A DNA stretch of 64,000 bases from Tulasnella sp. 424 (lineage: Eukaryota > Basidiomycota > Agaricomycetes > Cantharellales > Tulasnellaceae): the NCBI GenBank assembly GCA_019633425.1, contig WSUB01000152.1, forward strand, positions 33,319 through 97,318. The letters run 5' to 3'. Position 1 is the first letter of the stretch, and each line of letters opens with the position of its first letter. The translations under genes were made by a program, and so were the position numbers. The notes under the pieces are model-generated. The model was not told the origin of the DNA. It did not search any database and worked only from the letters and a program-made list of their open reading frames with translations. Below are positions 1 to 10,991 of this stretch, piece by piece.

Positions 1-309
1 TTGAGCAGAGGACCCTAGTGCACTATGTTCGAATCACCCTCTCTCCCCAGCCCCTAATTACCAGGACGCCCGGACCGTCCCCTATATGGCTTTCGAGTTC
101 GCTCCACTCAGCGGATCAGCCCATATCCATCGATACCCGGTCCAATTGCAAGAAACAAAAATAATATAGAGAGCAAGGAAACAGTAACAGAGAACAGAAA
201 GGCAAACAAAGGGAACCACAACACGCAAACCAAACAGACATTTTGAGCAAGTTGAAGGGAGCAGAGCTCAACCTTGAGTAAAAGCAAACGGGAAAGAGCT
301 CGGCCTTTG
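1..309. other. downstream flank, no gene seen
   Basis: This is the 3' flank of the minus-strand gene that ends at 310. The minus strand is pyrimidine-rich in places. I see no splice-compatible coding frame, no tRNA and no repeat. Confidence 0.4.
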
Positions 310-1646
310 TCACCTTAGTCGGAGTCCCAGACGGGACCTTATCGACTTCGAGAACGAAGTCGCCCGGGGTTCAGGAGATATGACGAACTTTACCTCCTCC
401 GGCGTAACGGAGCCAGGGGGAGTAAGGGGTGGCGAGTTAGTGGCCGGAACTCCTCGGCCACCCATAGCCAGAAGACGATTGAGCTAGGGGAGAAGGTAGA
501 CTTAGTCAGCGATATATCTTGTCATTAGCGTAGACGTCGAGTACTTACTTTTGCGTTGTTTGTCTTCTGGTCCTTCAACGCATTTCGCAGAGATGTGTTC
601 TCCACCTGACTGGCTCTGGCCTCATTTCGGGCGGCTTTCGCGCGCCTCTTAGAAGCTCCCAAATCTCGTCGGACCAAGTCAATCTCGACGCGCATGGCGT
701 CGAGTTCGAGGCGCGCTGATACGGCTTCTGAGTGCAGCGCCTTTGCTTCGGCCTGAGCATGGTGGGCTTTGGCAATAGCTTTGAGCCGTTGACGATCAGC
801 CGCTTCCATGTCTCGCCGGTGCTCCTTAGCCGAGTATGTGAGGCGCTGGAGGAGGTTGGCTTTGGAGAGGTCAAGGTCTTGGCGGAGATTCTTGACGAGA
901 TCGTTCTGTCAAGAGAGCTATAAGTTAATTGAACGTTGCAACGGCCGATGCGGAACACTTACCAGTCGCGCCACGTTTTCCTTCGATTCATACAGCTCGC
1001 CGTTGCTTCGCCTCAACGCTTCAGCGGAGGTGCTCTGAAGTTCGACAAACTTGTTGCATGCTCCTTCGACCATTTCCCGATAGAATTTACTCAGTCCCTG
1101 CTCCTTCTTGACGTCTGCGGTAGCCTTCTTGACGTCCGCAGTAGCTTTCTGGAGGCCATTGGCGAGTGATTGGTTGTGCTGGAGGAGGAGTGAGATTCGA
1201 ACTTGCGCGACACAGAGCTCGAATGACGGGTAGCAGCTGGGGTCAAACTTTGAAGTACAAGAGAAGAGGCTTTTCGTCAGCAGCGTGGTTGTGGAAAAAG
1301 GGAGGATGTTCGTCGTGAATGAAATTTGACTTACTCGACGGCCGTAGCTATTACGGATATACAAGAAAACCGATAGCGTCAGAAGGAAAAGTGCGACGCA
1401 CGCCGGTAGTTTGAAACCGTTGAGAGCCCGGTCGCTGTGGTGACGATACCCGGAGTGAAGCCCAATGGATGAGGAAGACGGAGGAAGAGGAGACGGAGGA
1501 GATGAAGGAAAAAAGGTGGACGAGATGTATTTGAACTTGATAAGGCCGAAGTCGTGGGCGATGAGGACAGAGGTAGACACGATGAACACAAAGAGGCAGA
1601 AGAGGATGTCGGCGAAGGCAATTCGCGAGCGTTGTACAGTCGACAT
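310..1646 (-). CDS. two-pass membrane protein with long C-terminal coiled coil
   Basis: Spliced model of 375 aa in four exons: 1646-1335, 1247-963, 905-549 and 483-310. The introns are 87, 57 and 65 nt with GTAAGT donors, and the last has a CTGAC branch site before CCCCTAG. The frame stays open over every junction. The protein has a hydrophobic segment at about residues 10-30, a Ser/Pro-rich loop, a second hydrophobic segment at about 78-98, then some 200 residues rich in Ala, Lys, Glu, Arg and Leu that look like a coiled coil, and a short Pro/Thr tail. The layout recalls ER proteins with N-terminal membrane helices and a cytosolic coiled coil (BAP31-like in shape only); no family motif was recognised. 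The frame is also open upstream to 1931, so a longer N-terminus is possible, but MSTVQRS at 1646 directly precedes the first helix and is the natural start. Function unknown. Confidence 0.72.
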
Positions 1647-3093
1647 GATGAGGAGTGGTGGGAGCAGGAGTGTCTCTCGGTGGGGTAGTACCTTGGGGGA
1701 GTGAAGGGGGAGAGAGGTTACGAAAGAGGAAAAGAGAGGAGGACTGAAGCTCAGCTGCCTCTTGAGTCCTTTTTTCTGTGAGTAGGTCAACAAGAACAAG
1801 ACTGGTGACGCGTCTTCAGCTATGAAAATTTTAATTGTATTGAATTCGTAAGTTCCAAACATCCCGTGGATTTCAATCCAAACGCCCAGCAGCCCAACGA
1901 CTCCTACCAATGCTCCTCCTATGTCGGTCATAGTAACATCCCCTTCTATGTAAGAATATAGTTATTGTCAGACATTGAGTATGTACCACTCCTCTTTTCG
2001 GCGAAGAAAGAGTCAGTATAGTTATGAGTTGGATCGCGTCGAAAAATGTCGCTAAATCTTGGATTCCGGTCACTTACCAAAAGCTAACGTCCTATCCCAT
2101 TACCTTGTACTTGATCAAAGCGCTCTAGGGCGCGTCAGCGATTTGTGACCAGTGCGGGACGCGTCGAAAGGAGATTTCGCCCTGTCATCACTACCCTGAG
2201 TTCATCTATCACCGAGGGACATTACACACACCCAAACAGCCCAAACGAGTAATAAAATAGTTCTAACTGCTATAATAACGATTTAAAGGCATAAATACTC
2301 CAGGTTGCACTGATCCTCGTTGACTCGCGGCTTTGGGGATCCCCGACCTAACAAGATAACGCCCGACTGTCTTAACGCAGGACCTATAGCGAGAGAACAA
2401 TCCTTTTCGTCGGGGTAAAGGAGGGGAAAAAAACGAGAAAAAGAGAGAGCGGGTGAGTAATACAGTGCGAGTATCTCATGAGATGGTAATTTGAAGAAGA
2501 TCCAGTGACCGATGCTGTCTAAGATGGAATATGAGACGGGTTGCGGGAAAGCAAGAAAAGCGGTGATGATGACGGCGAGGGGCAGAAGAGGAGAGAGATC
2601 CTCCGGTTTCACAGTGGTATGTAGTTTCTTGGGGGCGCTGCTTCTGCACGTCGATACTAAGTGTGGTCGCGAGCTCACAAGATCCGTGCTTGATGCCCTC
2701 TGGTTCGATGACGAAACGTTGGTTTCGTGTGGCCAGCAGTGGCTTCAACGAGGACCTTTCGATAGTGTCGTGATGGCACCGCCTCGAGTGTCAATGGGTT
2801 TCTGTTGGCGACAACATTCTTTCCAGTATGCCGGCCTAGCCATGCTCGTGGCGGCTTTCTCGATGCCGATCGTGAAGGAAGTGTGCCGTGTCGTGCCAAG
2901 TAAAGGAGAACAAACAGTACCTGGCATCTCAGGGTCCTGTCCCTCTTGGGTTCCAATTTGGACTGCCACATCCACTCACTCCCTCCCCAACGCCCTCAAC
3001 GACTCCCAACACCCAGAGCAGCATTCAACCGCTGCTCGCAGGAGCTTCCATCTCACTCTCCTTCAAAAACCTCTTCTTCTACACCCAAGCATC
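1647..3093. other. divergent intergenic region, no confident gene
   Basis: This separates the minus-strand coiled-coil gene from the plus-strand transporter and must hold both promoters. Several overlapping frames are open on both strands between 2280 and 3093. One of them (2512-3093, +) runs in frame into the transporter. None shows a recognisable domain. Confidence 0.4.
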
Positions 3094-4836
3094 ATGCTTC
3101 CACCATTCCCACCTCCAGACTTTTACCAAGTTCAACTCACAGTTCTCGCCGTCTTTTGCGCCGTCGCCACCGTTGTTGAGCGCTACATAAGCTGGCAGAA
3201 GAAAAAGGCATCGGGAGAGGCAAACGCACCGAAAGTTGAGGAAAGAACGCTTTTGGATGGCTCGACGTCGTCTTTAGCTGGAGCGGGCAAGGACATCTTC
3301 GCCGCTCTGCGTAGGAATTATCTCATCGTTTATGGGATTGTCATGGGTGAGTACCGTTCTCAACTAGATTCTCGCGTTTTATTCCCTTCAACCTCGCTTA
3401 CGGGTCCCGACAATCTGCTCACGTTTAGGTGCCGACTGGTTACAAGGGCCCTACGTATACTCGCTGTATCGCGAACAATACGGCTATTCGGAACGCGTAG
3501 TCGGCTTCCTATTCGTCACGGGCTTCACGGCTGCTGGGTTTAGTGGGCCATTCGTCGGTGTCTGGGCAGACAAGTTGTAAGATCCACGACGTTCCTATGT
3601 CTCGGTGTTTCCAAGCTGACCTCCGCGTTTTCCCACCAGTGGACGAAAACGCATCTGTCTCTGGTTCTGCATCGCATACGCATTCGCATGCCTTTGTACG
3701 TTATCAAGCTGGATTCCAATCCTCTTCGCCGGTCGTTTGGTCTCGGGCTTCGCTACCGCCATCTTATTCAGCTGCTTCGAGACGTGGGTCGTCTCCGCTT
3801 CTCAATCCGCCGGAGTTTCTCAAGCCGGCCTCTCCACCATCCTCGGAGATGCCATGCTCATCAATGGTATCGCTGCGAGCGTAGCCGGAGTTGTCAGCAA
3901 CCAACTCGTGGCCCAGGTCCAGACTTTCACCAGTCCGTTCATGCTGAGCGGTGCGCTCCTGGTCGCAAGTTGGTTTATGATCAGGAAGCTGTGGACGGAG
4001 AACTATGGGGCGCAGGATGCGACGGTCGGCGTTGGGAAATTGGATATTTTGCAACTTGGCCGGATACGCCAAGCGTTTGATATCGTTCGGCGAGGTAAGA
4101 ATCCCTTGGCAACTGCCGTAGAGGCCATGCTCATACCAATCTTGCTCTTCCCACAGACCCTGCCCTTCTCGTTCTCGGACTCCGTCAAACATGCTTTGAA
4201 GGTAGCATGTACATTTTCGTCTTCCTCTGGGTGCCTTCCATGCAAGAAGCCTCTCCACCAGGTGCTCAGCTTCCGCTCGGATACATCTTCAGTGCATTCA
4301 TGGTCTCCATGATGCTCGGATCAGTCGTTTACACCTCAGTCGTCTCTCACTCTCTCCCCCGGTCCGACGCGACATTGGTCTTGCATGCCAAGTTGGCCAG
4401 CTTGAATTGCCTGGTGGCGAGCTTGGCGCTGGCGTTCAGCTTCTCGACGAGCCGCCCTCAATCGAGGTTCTGGTCGTTTTGTTTGTTTGAAGCCTGTGTC
4501 GGAGTGTATTACCCCGTGCAGGGCATGTTGAAGGGGTCGATGATTTCGAATGATCATCGTGCAACGGTGAGTCGAACCAAAGCTTCTGCTTTTGGGATGG
4601 TATTTTGCTGACACCAAAATACTTCTACCACTCATCCCCGACAGCTCGCTGCTCTGTTCCGCGTTCCACTCAACATTTTCGTCACGGGAATCATGCTCAC
4701 CGGCTTCTCCGAGAACCGCCAATTCGTCTTCTCCGCATGCTCCTTGGTACTCGCATTCTCTAGCTTGATGACCACCTTTGTCATCGTACCAAGGACTGTC
4801 GCCATGTCCGAGAACCCGCTTCCTCGACCGGCATAA
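3094..4836 (+). CDS. MFSD5-like molybdate-anion (MOT2-type) MFS transporter
   Basis: Spliced model of 485 aa in five exons: 3094-3346, 3429-3576, 3640-4094, 4157-4566 and 4645-4836. It is a plasma- or endomembrane transporter of the major facilitator superfamily. The visible signature of the MFSD5/molybdate-anion-transporter family is an N-terminal helix and basic loop followed by GADWLQGPYVYSLY at about residue 85, the family's DWLQGPY motif. This is followed by the MFS loop motif ADKFGRKR after helix 2 and the hydrophobic stretches expected of a 12-helix carrier. In plants and animals this family has been linked to molybdate uptake; the substrate here is inferred by family only. Length matches the family (about 450-490 aa). 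The start at 3094 places a short N-terminus before the first helix; the upstream in-frame extension is judged untranslated. Confidence 0.88.
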
Positions 4837-5460
4837 ACCTTTTCTCAGCTCTCGCTCCGTTCAAAATTCGACAGCGTCGACTCTAACCCTACTACCTCGG
4901 AGGAATTATCACTACATCGCACCGCATTTGCTACCAATGTTTCGCATTTTCGATAATCTATATCGCATCGGATTCTCTCTCTCATCTGTTATCGTCTGTG
5001 CACGGACTCGCTTCCTCCATCCTGGATCGAATGGATAACTTATGACCGCTTCCCGCTGACCAGTGCCATGGCTGCATTCACCCCTTATTATGTTGTCCAT
5101 CGTCCGTTCGATGGCCAGGTACGTCAGGGACTAATCTGTTGATGTCGAACTCGCCTTGCAGGAAACAAGGCTCCCCACATGCCTCTGTCTAACGTTGGAG
5201 GGTCGTGAAGCTACGTCCGACTGGACTTGAGTCTTGATCGCACCCAAGTGTCCGTAAAATTGCAGGTTCAGCTAGGCGCCGACGAGTAGAAGCAGCGCGG
5301 ATGAACACGTGATTCCTTACTCGGAGTCTCGGACGACCCAAGCCTCCAGCGGAAGAAACGGCGTCTATCGATACGGCGGCTTGGATCGTTTAAAGGAGCT
5401 GGGCCAAAGGTGAGAGAGCAAACATCATTCACGAAAACTCACCCCTCACGTCTTTTTGAT
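4837..5460. other. intergenic, 3' end of transporter and promoter of amidohydrolase
   Basis: No coding frame is supported here. The first ATG of the amidohydrolase is at 5461; the open frame extends back to 5410 without another ATG. Confidence 0.4.
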
Positions 5461-7263
5461 ATGTGTCAAAGTTGCAACCCGGGCGTCGCCGCTCTCGCTC
5501 GTCACCTTATATCCGACATGGACTTCAGCAATTTACCCGAACCCGACATCGGCCAATGCAAGGATGACCCCGTCGACGTCGACGGTGGGAGCACAATCTT
5601 CTTCAATGGCCCGATCATTACCATGGCAGGAGGAACGTTCTCGCCCGTCGAGGCTCTGGCTATCACCGGCACGACGATCACGGCTGCTGACAGTCTTGAA
5701 CACGTTAAATCCCTCGTCGGTGACACTGCAACCATGGTCGACCTGAAGGGACAGTGCATCCTTCCTGGATTCGTCGAACCTCACCTCCACCTCTTCCTCT
5801 CGGCTCTTACGATCGACTTCCTCGTCCCCATGCTACCTTGGAAGGTAACGACGCTCGATGCCGCCCTTCGCATCTTGAAGGAAGCCGTCGAAAAGGCTGA
5901 GAAGAAGCCGAGCACTTCGACTCCCAAATGGGTCGCTGCATATGGATACGATCCATCACTCGTCCAAGGCCACGAGGAACTAGACGCCAAGATCCTAGAC
6001 GGAGTTTCCACTTCCGTTGCGATATTCGTCCTCAACCAGTCCGGCCATATTGCCTACGTCAACCACGCGGCCTTCGAGGCCGCCGGCATCGACGATTCGA
6101 CTCAGAGCCCGGCAGGAGGAACTCTCGTCAAGAAGGATGGTCACTTAACGGGAAAGCTGTTGGAAACCCCAGCAATCGACATGGTCGCCGGGAAGATCAG
6201 TCCGAAGGCAGGACCTGAAGAACTCAAAACGAATTCCGCCCAGAAGCTGGGCGAATGGTCCGCTAAAGGGTGCACGACAGTGTTCGACGCTGGGATTGGG
6301 ATCGTGAACCAAATCAACGACATCCCACTATTGGCTAGTGTCACCCAAAACCCGGAGCATCCCATGCCTATGAGGTTCGTGGCGGCTGCGGCGGAGGCAA
6401 TTGCGAACATAACGATTCCGAACCATACGCCCTCTGTTTCTCTTGGGGACCTAACTCCTCCCGTCTGTGTTGGGGACGCAAAAGTCCAAGCCATCAAATT
6501 CTGGGCGGACGGATCGACCCAGGGCGGGACTGCGGCACTCAACCATCCTTACCTCAACCCGCGGGGCGAGTGCGGATCCCTTAACTACAAAGACGACCAG
6601 GCATTACAAGTCAAAATGAGCGATTGGATGAAGAAAGGATGGCAGTTGTCGATTCACTCGAACGGAGATCGTGCCGTGGACCAGTCGCTACGATGCTACG
6701 AAACCGTCTTCCAACAACTTCCGGACCGCAACAAGGATATTATGCACCGGATCGAACATTTCACGGTTTGCAACACGGACCAAATCGAAAAGGCTAAAAG
6801 CTTGGGGCTGGGTGTCAGTCACACGATTGGCCACGTCTACTACTGGGGAGACACCTTCCAGACGTGGGTCCTAGGACCCGAACGCGCCGCTCGAATCGAT
6901 CCAATCAAAGACGACGCTACCAAGGAACTCGTCTACTCATTCCACAGCGACTCCCCCCTCACGGAGCCCGACCCTCTCCTATTCGTCCGGACGGCTGTAA
7001 CTCGGCTCATGTACGAGACGGACAAGGTGCTTGGTCCCGAACAATGCGTTACATTGGAGGAAGCATTAAGAGGAGTGACGACCAACCCCGCTAAGCAGTT
7101 GAATCTGGGACATTGTATCGGATCGTTGGAAAAAGGCAAGTCTGCGGATTTGGTCATTTTGGGCCAAGACCCCAGGACTGTAGACCCAGTCGACTTGCAT
7201 AAAATTCCGATTCATCAGACGTGGTACAAGGGGAAGAAGGTTCATGATGTGTCGGATACATAG
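5461..7263 (+). CDS. YtcJ-like metal-dependent amidohydrolase (Amidohydro_3 type)
   Basis: A single-exon gene of 600 aa, unusual here because its neighbours are all split. It belongs to the amidohydrolase superfamily, YtcJ/ExoYtcJ-like branch, which hydrolyses C-N bonds with a metal in a TIM barrel. Seen in the sequence: a beta-sandwich N-terminus; the metal-binding EPHLHLF with His108 and His110; KFWADGSTQGG in the middle; IHSNGDRAVDQSL, the family's H-x-x-G-D motif; HRIEHF; and HSDSPLTEPDPL with the catalytic-type Asp. The C-terminus closes the sandwich with GKSADLVIL. All expected metal-site motifs are present, so it is probably active; the substrate cannot be read from sequence. There is no signal peptide, so a cytosolic location is likely. 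The last roughly 135 bases were copied in the segmental duplication and survive as a relic at 9701-9838. Confidence 0.9.
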   Translation: MCQSCNPGVAALARHLISDMDFSNLPEPDIGQCKDDPVDVDGGSTIFFNGPIITMAGGTFSPVEALAITGTTITAADSLEHVKSLVGDTATMVDLKGQCILPGFVEPHLHLFLSALTIDFLVPMLPWKVTTLDAALRILKEAVEKAEKKPSTSTPKWVAAYGYDPSLVQGHEELDAKILDGVSTSVAIFVLNQSGHIAYVNHAAFEAAGIDDSTQSPAGGTLVKKDGHLTGKLLETPAIDMVAGKISPKAGPEELKTNSAQKLGEWSAKGCTTVFDAGIGIVNQINDIPLLASVTQNPEHPMPMRFVAAAAEAIANITIPNHTPSVSLGDLTPPVCVGDAKVQAIKFWADGSTQGGTAALNHPYLNPRGECGSLNYKDDQALQVKMSDWMKKGWQLSIHSNGDRAVDQSLRCYETVFQQLPDRNKDIMHRIEHFTVCNTDQIEKAKSLGLGVSHTIGHVYYWGDTFQTWVLGPERAARIDPIKDDATKELVYSFHSDSPLTEPDPLLFVRTAVTRLMYETDKVLGPEQCVTLEEALRGVTTNPAKQLNLGHCIGSLEKGKSADLVILGQDPRTVDPVDLHKIPIHQTWYKGKKVHDVSDT

Positions 7264-7493
7264 TCGAAGTACTGTAATGACATGTATTCCATTGAATGTT
7301 TGTCCGTAGATAATTAGTCAGAGTTGTGAATGTAGCATAGTTTCGAGGCGTTACGTTTATGGAGAGGCAAGGCCATCCAAACGGCAAACCCCGCCTTTTA
7401 CTTGGAAACCGAGCACTGGCGGCGAGTCTACAGGTTTGAGTTGGGTAAAGCTGTCTTCTGGAGAAACGCCGCGCAATTATACATTGCGGTTCG

Positions 7494-7821
7494 CTAAGGA
7501 TGAGTGACCTCTCCTGAAGGATGGGTCGGCTTTGGTCGCTTTCGTTTCGCAAGCAATCTCCGGTTGACGAGTCCGATTGGAAGGTCGTGAACTGCAGGGA
7601 TGGCATCAGGGGACAGGATTTCCTTATACGGGGACTCTTCGCTCGGGCCAGGTTGTTTGGTAGCAGAGCATATGAGTCTTGAAGTGATAAGGCAGAGGAT
7701 TCAGGGGTTTTCCACGACCGACGCAAAATTCACGACCCGCCGGCTTCGAAGGGAGGCGGAGAGGATAAAATGGAGCTACCTGGGACTTTGGAGAGGTCGG
7801 GTCGCTTTCATCCATTGGCAT
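7494..7821 (-). pseudogene. broken PIG-P copy (deleted membrane exons, frameshift)
   Basis: This aligns with the intact PIG-P at 10093-10765. The N-terminal disordered part (MPMDESDPTSPKS) is kept. The sequence then jumps at about 7738 straight into what is intron 2 of the intact copy, so both membrane helices, intron 1 and exon 2 are gone. The remaining last exon has AAACAACC where the intact copy has AAACAAACC, a one-base loss that shifts the frame. It cannot make a PIG-P subunit. Confidence 0.9.
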
Positions 7822-8075
7822 AGGAGGTTTAGGCTTTGTTGAACGGTGGGACGAGGCTGGTCTTTCCGTGGTCAACAACCCATGACAAAGTTCACGGTAA
7901 CTCCACTCTCAGACAGGGCGCTTGGGTGCCGTAGCACTCAGAGGATCCCATTCGTGTTCTGGCGAGGGATGCACAGACCATTATTTTTTTTACAATTACA
8001 ATTACAATTACAAGCCAAGTCAAACCCACGGACTATCGACATTTTACAACTCTTCTGCGGTCACATTACTGATAA

Positions 8076-9373
8076 TCAACCCCAAAGCATCTCCTGCTCC
8101 TTACTCTTGCCAAAGTACCTTCCACCACTAACTTCCACACTCTCCAAAACATCCTTGATACTTTTCATCTCCTCTTGAGTTAACTTGATATTGCCCGCAT
8201 CCAAGTTCTGCTTGACACGATGAGCTTTGCTCGACCCAGGAAGGGGGACGACGTGGGGTCCAAGGTTGCTAACAAACGCGATGGAGAGTTCTGCGTTTGA
8301 AATTCCTTTCTTTTGGGCTATAGCACCTAGGGCGTCGACGATCTTTTGGTTCGCTGCCATGGCTTCGTTTTGGAAACGAGCGAATGCTCGGCGCGTGTCG
8401 TCTTCTGGAAGGTTTTCCTTGGTGACTTGCCCGGTGAGGAAGCCTCGTCCGAGGGGTCTGGACGTATCGATGCCGGTGACTCGTTTAGTGAAATGGCTCA
8501 ATATGTCCTTGGGAAAACTACTCACGAGTAAGCAATGACCGGGATCTTGAGGTCTGCAGCAGTCGCGATAACCTTGCGAGTCTCTGGTTCGTACGACCAT
8601 GCAGAAACCTCAATTTCAACGGCAGCGATTCCAACGACCTAAGTTTCATTTGATATTGAGTACGAAGATACCGCGCTCTAAGAATATGGTCCACTCACGG
8701 CGCATGCCTTCTTCAACGTCTCCGCCGACACCTCGGAAATACCGATATGATCAAACTTGCCCTCAGCTTGCAAGGCTTTGAGGCTCTCCATAACAGTCTC
8801 AACGGGGATCTTGGGATCAACTCGAGCGCATTCGAACATGTCGAGGCGCTTCTTGCCGTCCAGAGCTTTGAGGACTGCGTCAACACTACGGCGGAGGTTG
8901 GCAGGGCTCGAGTCGACGATGTGGATTGCGTCGGCGGCCGTTCCTCCCTAATGCGTCGACGTAAGCAGAAGCATTCAGTTTAAGAGCACTGGTAGAGGCC
9001 CCACCTTGACAGATAGGAAAGTCCTATCGGCGAATTCGGGGTATTTAGTAAAGAAGCGGGCCAAGAGTTCCAAATTGGCCGTGAAGCGGATAGGGGCACC
9101 GTAGAACTCCCCAGAGTTGATGAGGAGCTTTCTGTCTTTAGGCACGTGGTCGATGGCGGCTTTGATAGCTTCGAAGGCCTGTTCGTCGGGAACAGGTGTG
9201 GGAGTCCATGCTGGTCACAGATTCAAGGTATCTTAGCTGTCAAGCGGAACCGAGTGAAATTTAATCTAGCTGGACTCACTGAGCATCATAAGACCCAGTG
9301 CGACCTTATTGATCATGATGCCAGAGGCAGTTCCTCCGAGGGAGATGACCTGAGGTTCAGAGGACCGTGACAT
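8076..9373 (-). CDS. pyridoxal-reductase-like aldo-keto reductase, copy 1
   Basis: Spliced model of 347 aa in five exons: 9373-9280, 9210-9005, 8947-8699, 8638-8526 and 8457-8076 (94, 206, 249, 113 and 382 nt). It is an NADPH-dependent aldo-keto reductase most like fungal pyridoxal reductase (AKR8, S. pombe Plr1 type), which reduces pyridoxal to pyridoxine in the cytosol. Seen: LTWTPTPVPDEQAFEAI near the N-terminus; SGEFYG with the catalytic-type Tyr; HIVDSSP, in place of the usual substrate-proximal strand; VVGIAAVEIEVSPWS-type strand (here SAWSYEPE); PLGRGFLTG; and VVPLPGSSKAHRVKQNL, the NADPH phosphate-binding loop. Exon sizes are identical to copy 2 at 10992-12302. No stop or frameshift, so both copies look functional. 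A TGACGTCA box lies about 300 nt upstream. Confidence 0.9.
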
Positions 9374-9672
9374 GATTGAGCTGAGTTACTGGAGGGAAGA
9401 GATGCTTTGGAGCAGAGTTGGAGAGTTGGGAGGTGATGTTGATAATGGAATGTTCAAGGATCAAGCCTCGAATTTATTCTCTAGCTTGCCTGGGTGGACC
9501 GGTGGAGACGATGGAGGCTCCCCCACCCGCGATGGTGGAGAAGAAGATCGATGTGGGCTCATAGATAGGTGATTCTAACCCGGTTTCAATGTGGACCAAT
9601 TGCAACCCGTATTCAACGGGCTCCCGAGACATCTGGCCGTGCAAGCATTGGGGGTAGTCGCAGCTTTGTGGG

Positions 9673-9680
9673 TGACGTCA
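9673..9680. promoter_or_regulatory. CRE-type TGACGTCA box upstream of reductase copy 1
   Basis: A perfect 8-base palindrome about 300 nt upstream of the reductase start at 9373. The same box sits at 12585-12592 in the other copy, within a conserved GGGTGACGTCACGG. TGACGTCA is the established site of ATF/CREB bZIP factors, which drive stress responses in fungi; use here is inferred. Confidence 0.6.
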
Positions 9681-9700
9681 CGGTGAGCGTGGCGTGCGAC

Positions 9701-9838
9701 TTGGAACAAAGCAAAGTCGGCGGATTTGGTCATTTTGGCCCAAGACCTCAGGACGGTCGACCCATCCAGCTTGCAAAATATTCCGATTCATCAGACGTGG
9801 TACAAGGGAAGAAGGTCTGTGATATGTTGAATAAGTAG
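9701..9838 (+). pseudogene. relic of the amidohydrolase C-terminus
   Basis: A duplicate of the last 135 or so bases of the gene at 5461-7263. The frame still reads SADLVILAQDLRTVDP and IPIHQTWYKG. One G is missing after TGGTACAAGGG, so the frame shifts before the end. There is no start and no rest of the gene. It marks the left edge of duplication unit 2. Confidence 0.92.
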
Positions 9839-10092
9839 TCGAGGTATTAAAATGACTGTCTCCCGTTGAATGTTCTCCGGGTTCGCCTGCCGGGAGCCAG
9901 TAGGAGTTCCGTTGGTTGCCAGACGTTGAATAGTTTTGAGGGTCTTACATTTATAGCGCCAAAAGAGCGCCAAAATGGGCCTTCTCCGTCCTTTTTCATC
10001 TACAGGAACGAAGCCCTGGAGTCGGCCTGCAGGCCCTGGTTAGTCGATGCCGTCTATTAGAGGAACACCACGGAGTCTTACATCGCGAGTCG

Positions 10093-10765
10093 CTAAAGCT
10101 GAATGGCCTCTCCCGTAGGATGGGTCGGCTTTGGTCGCTTTCGCTTCCCAAGTAATCTCCGGTTGACGAGTCCGATTGGAAGGTCGTAAACTTCGGGCAT
10201 GGCATCAGGCGATAGGATCTCCTTGTAAGGGGACTCTTCGTCCGGGCCAGGTTTGTTTGGTAGTAGAGCATATGAGTCTTGAAGTGACGGGGCATGGGAT
10301 TCAGGGGTTTGCCACGACGGAGCAAAAATTCACGGCCTTACCTGTGAAAGTCTTTAGATCATCAAACTCCGGTGCTGCAGCAATTGCAAGCGACCAGTAG
10401 GTAAACCACGTTAAGAGGCATAAGAATATCCCATACGAAGGGATTAACAATGCCCATTCCCTATCGAACAAAAAAGGAACACACCCAAACGAGACTCCGT
10501 TAGCCCGGGAATTCCTGGGGACTTGCTAGGTAGGGAAAGGAGTTACTTACCGACTAGGGTACCACGTAATTCCTAACGCTAAGATCCACTTGTCGGGCAG
10601 AACACCCCATAGGATGATGAGCCCAAAGGCGATGTAGGTGCAAAGCCACGTAACGAATCCATAAAATTCCTGAGGGCGTCCACCTGCTTCGGAAGGAGGC
10701 GGCAAAGGCGGAAATGGAGCTACCGGAGACTTTGGAGAGGTCGGGTCGCTTTCATCCTTCGGCAT
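10093..10765 (-). CDS. PIGP: PIG-P subunit of GPI-GlcNAc transferase
   Basis: Spliced model of 172 aa in three exons: 10765-10551, 10460-10342 and 10277-10093. It is a small ER membrane subunit of the complex that transfers GlcNAc to phosphatidylinositol, the first step of GPI-anchor synthesis. Seen: a Pro/Ser-rich N-terminus; EFYGFVTWLCTYIAFGLIIL (first helix); WGVLPDKWILALGITWYPSR (the PIG-P loop); EWALLIPSYGIFLCLLTWF (second helix); and the C-terminal MPEVYDLPIGLVNRRLLGK. Two helices with a loop ending in W/Y-P is the family hallmark. The intron frames join as CG|G and G|AC. The true start is uncertain: the frame is open upstream past 10930 without an ATG, so a further 5' exon may exist. 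The only other copy, at 7494-7821, is broken, so this is probably the working gene. Confidence 0.88.
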
Positions 10766-10991
10766 AGGACTTCTAGGGTTCGTTGAATGGTGCTGCGTGG
10801 CTGCCGTTTCTGCGGTGAGAACACCGAATGACGGAGTTCCCACGGGGGTAGCGCCACCTTTAGAAGGCGCGTTTTGGACGCCATATCGCTTAGAGGGTCG
10901 CTTGAGGCCGCGTAGAAATAGAATTTTGTACAATTACTATCCAAATTTAATCCAGTGACTATAGACATTTTACAATTCCTCTGTGGCGCAA

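Noticed and set aside
1..60. tRNA-like text GTTCGAATC at the window start
   Set aside because: The bases on each side cannot form a five-pair T stem, and no acceptor stem is visible.
7980..8015. ATTAC simple repeat
   Set aside because: A short microsatellite in the 3' flank of reductase copy 1, without further meaning.
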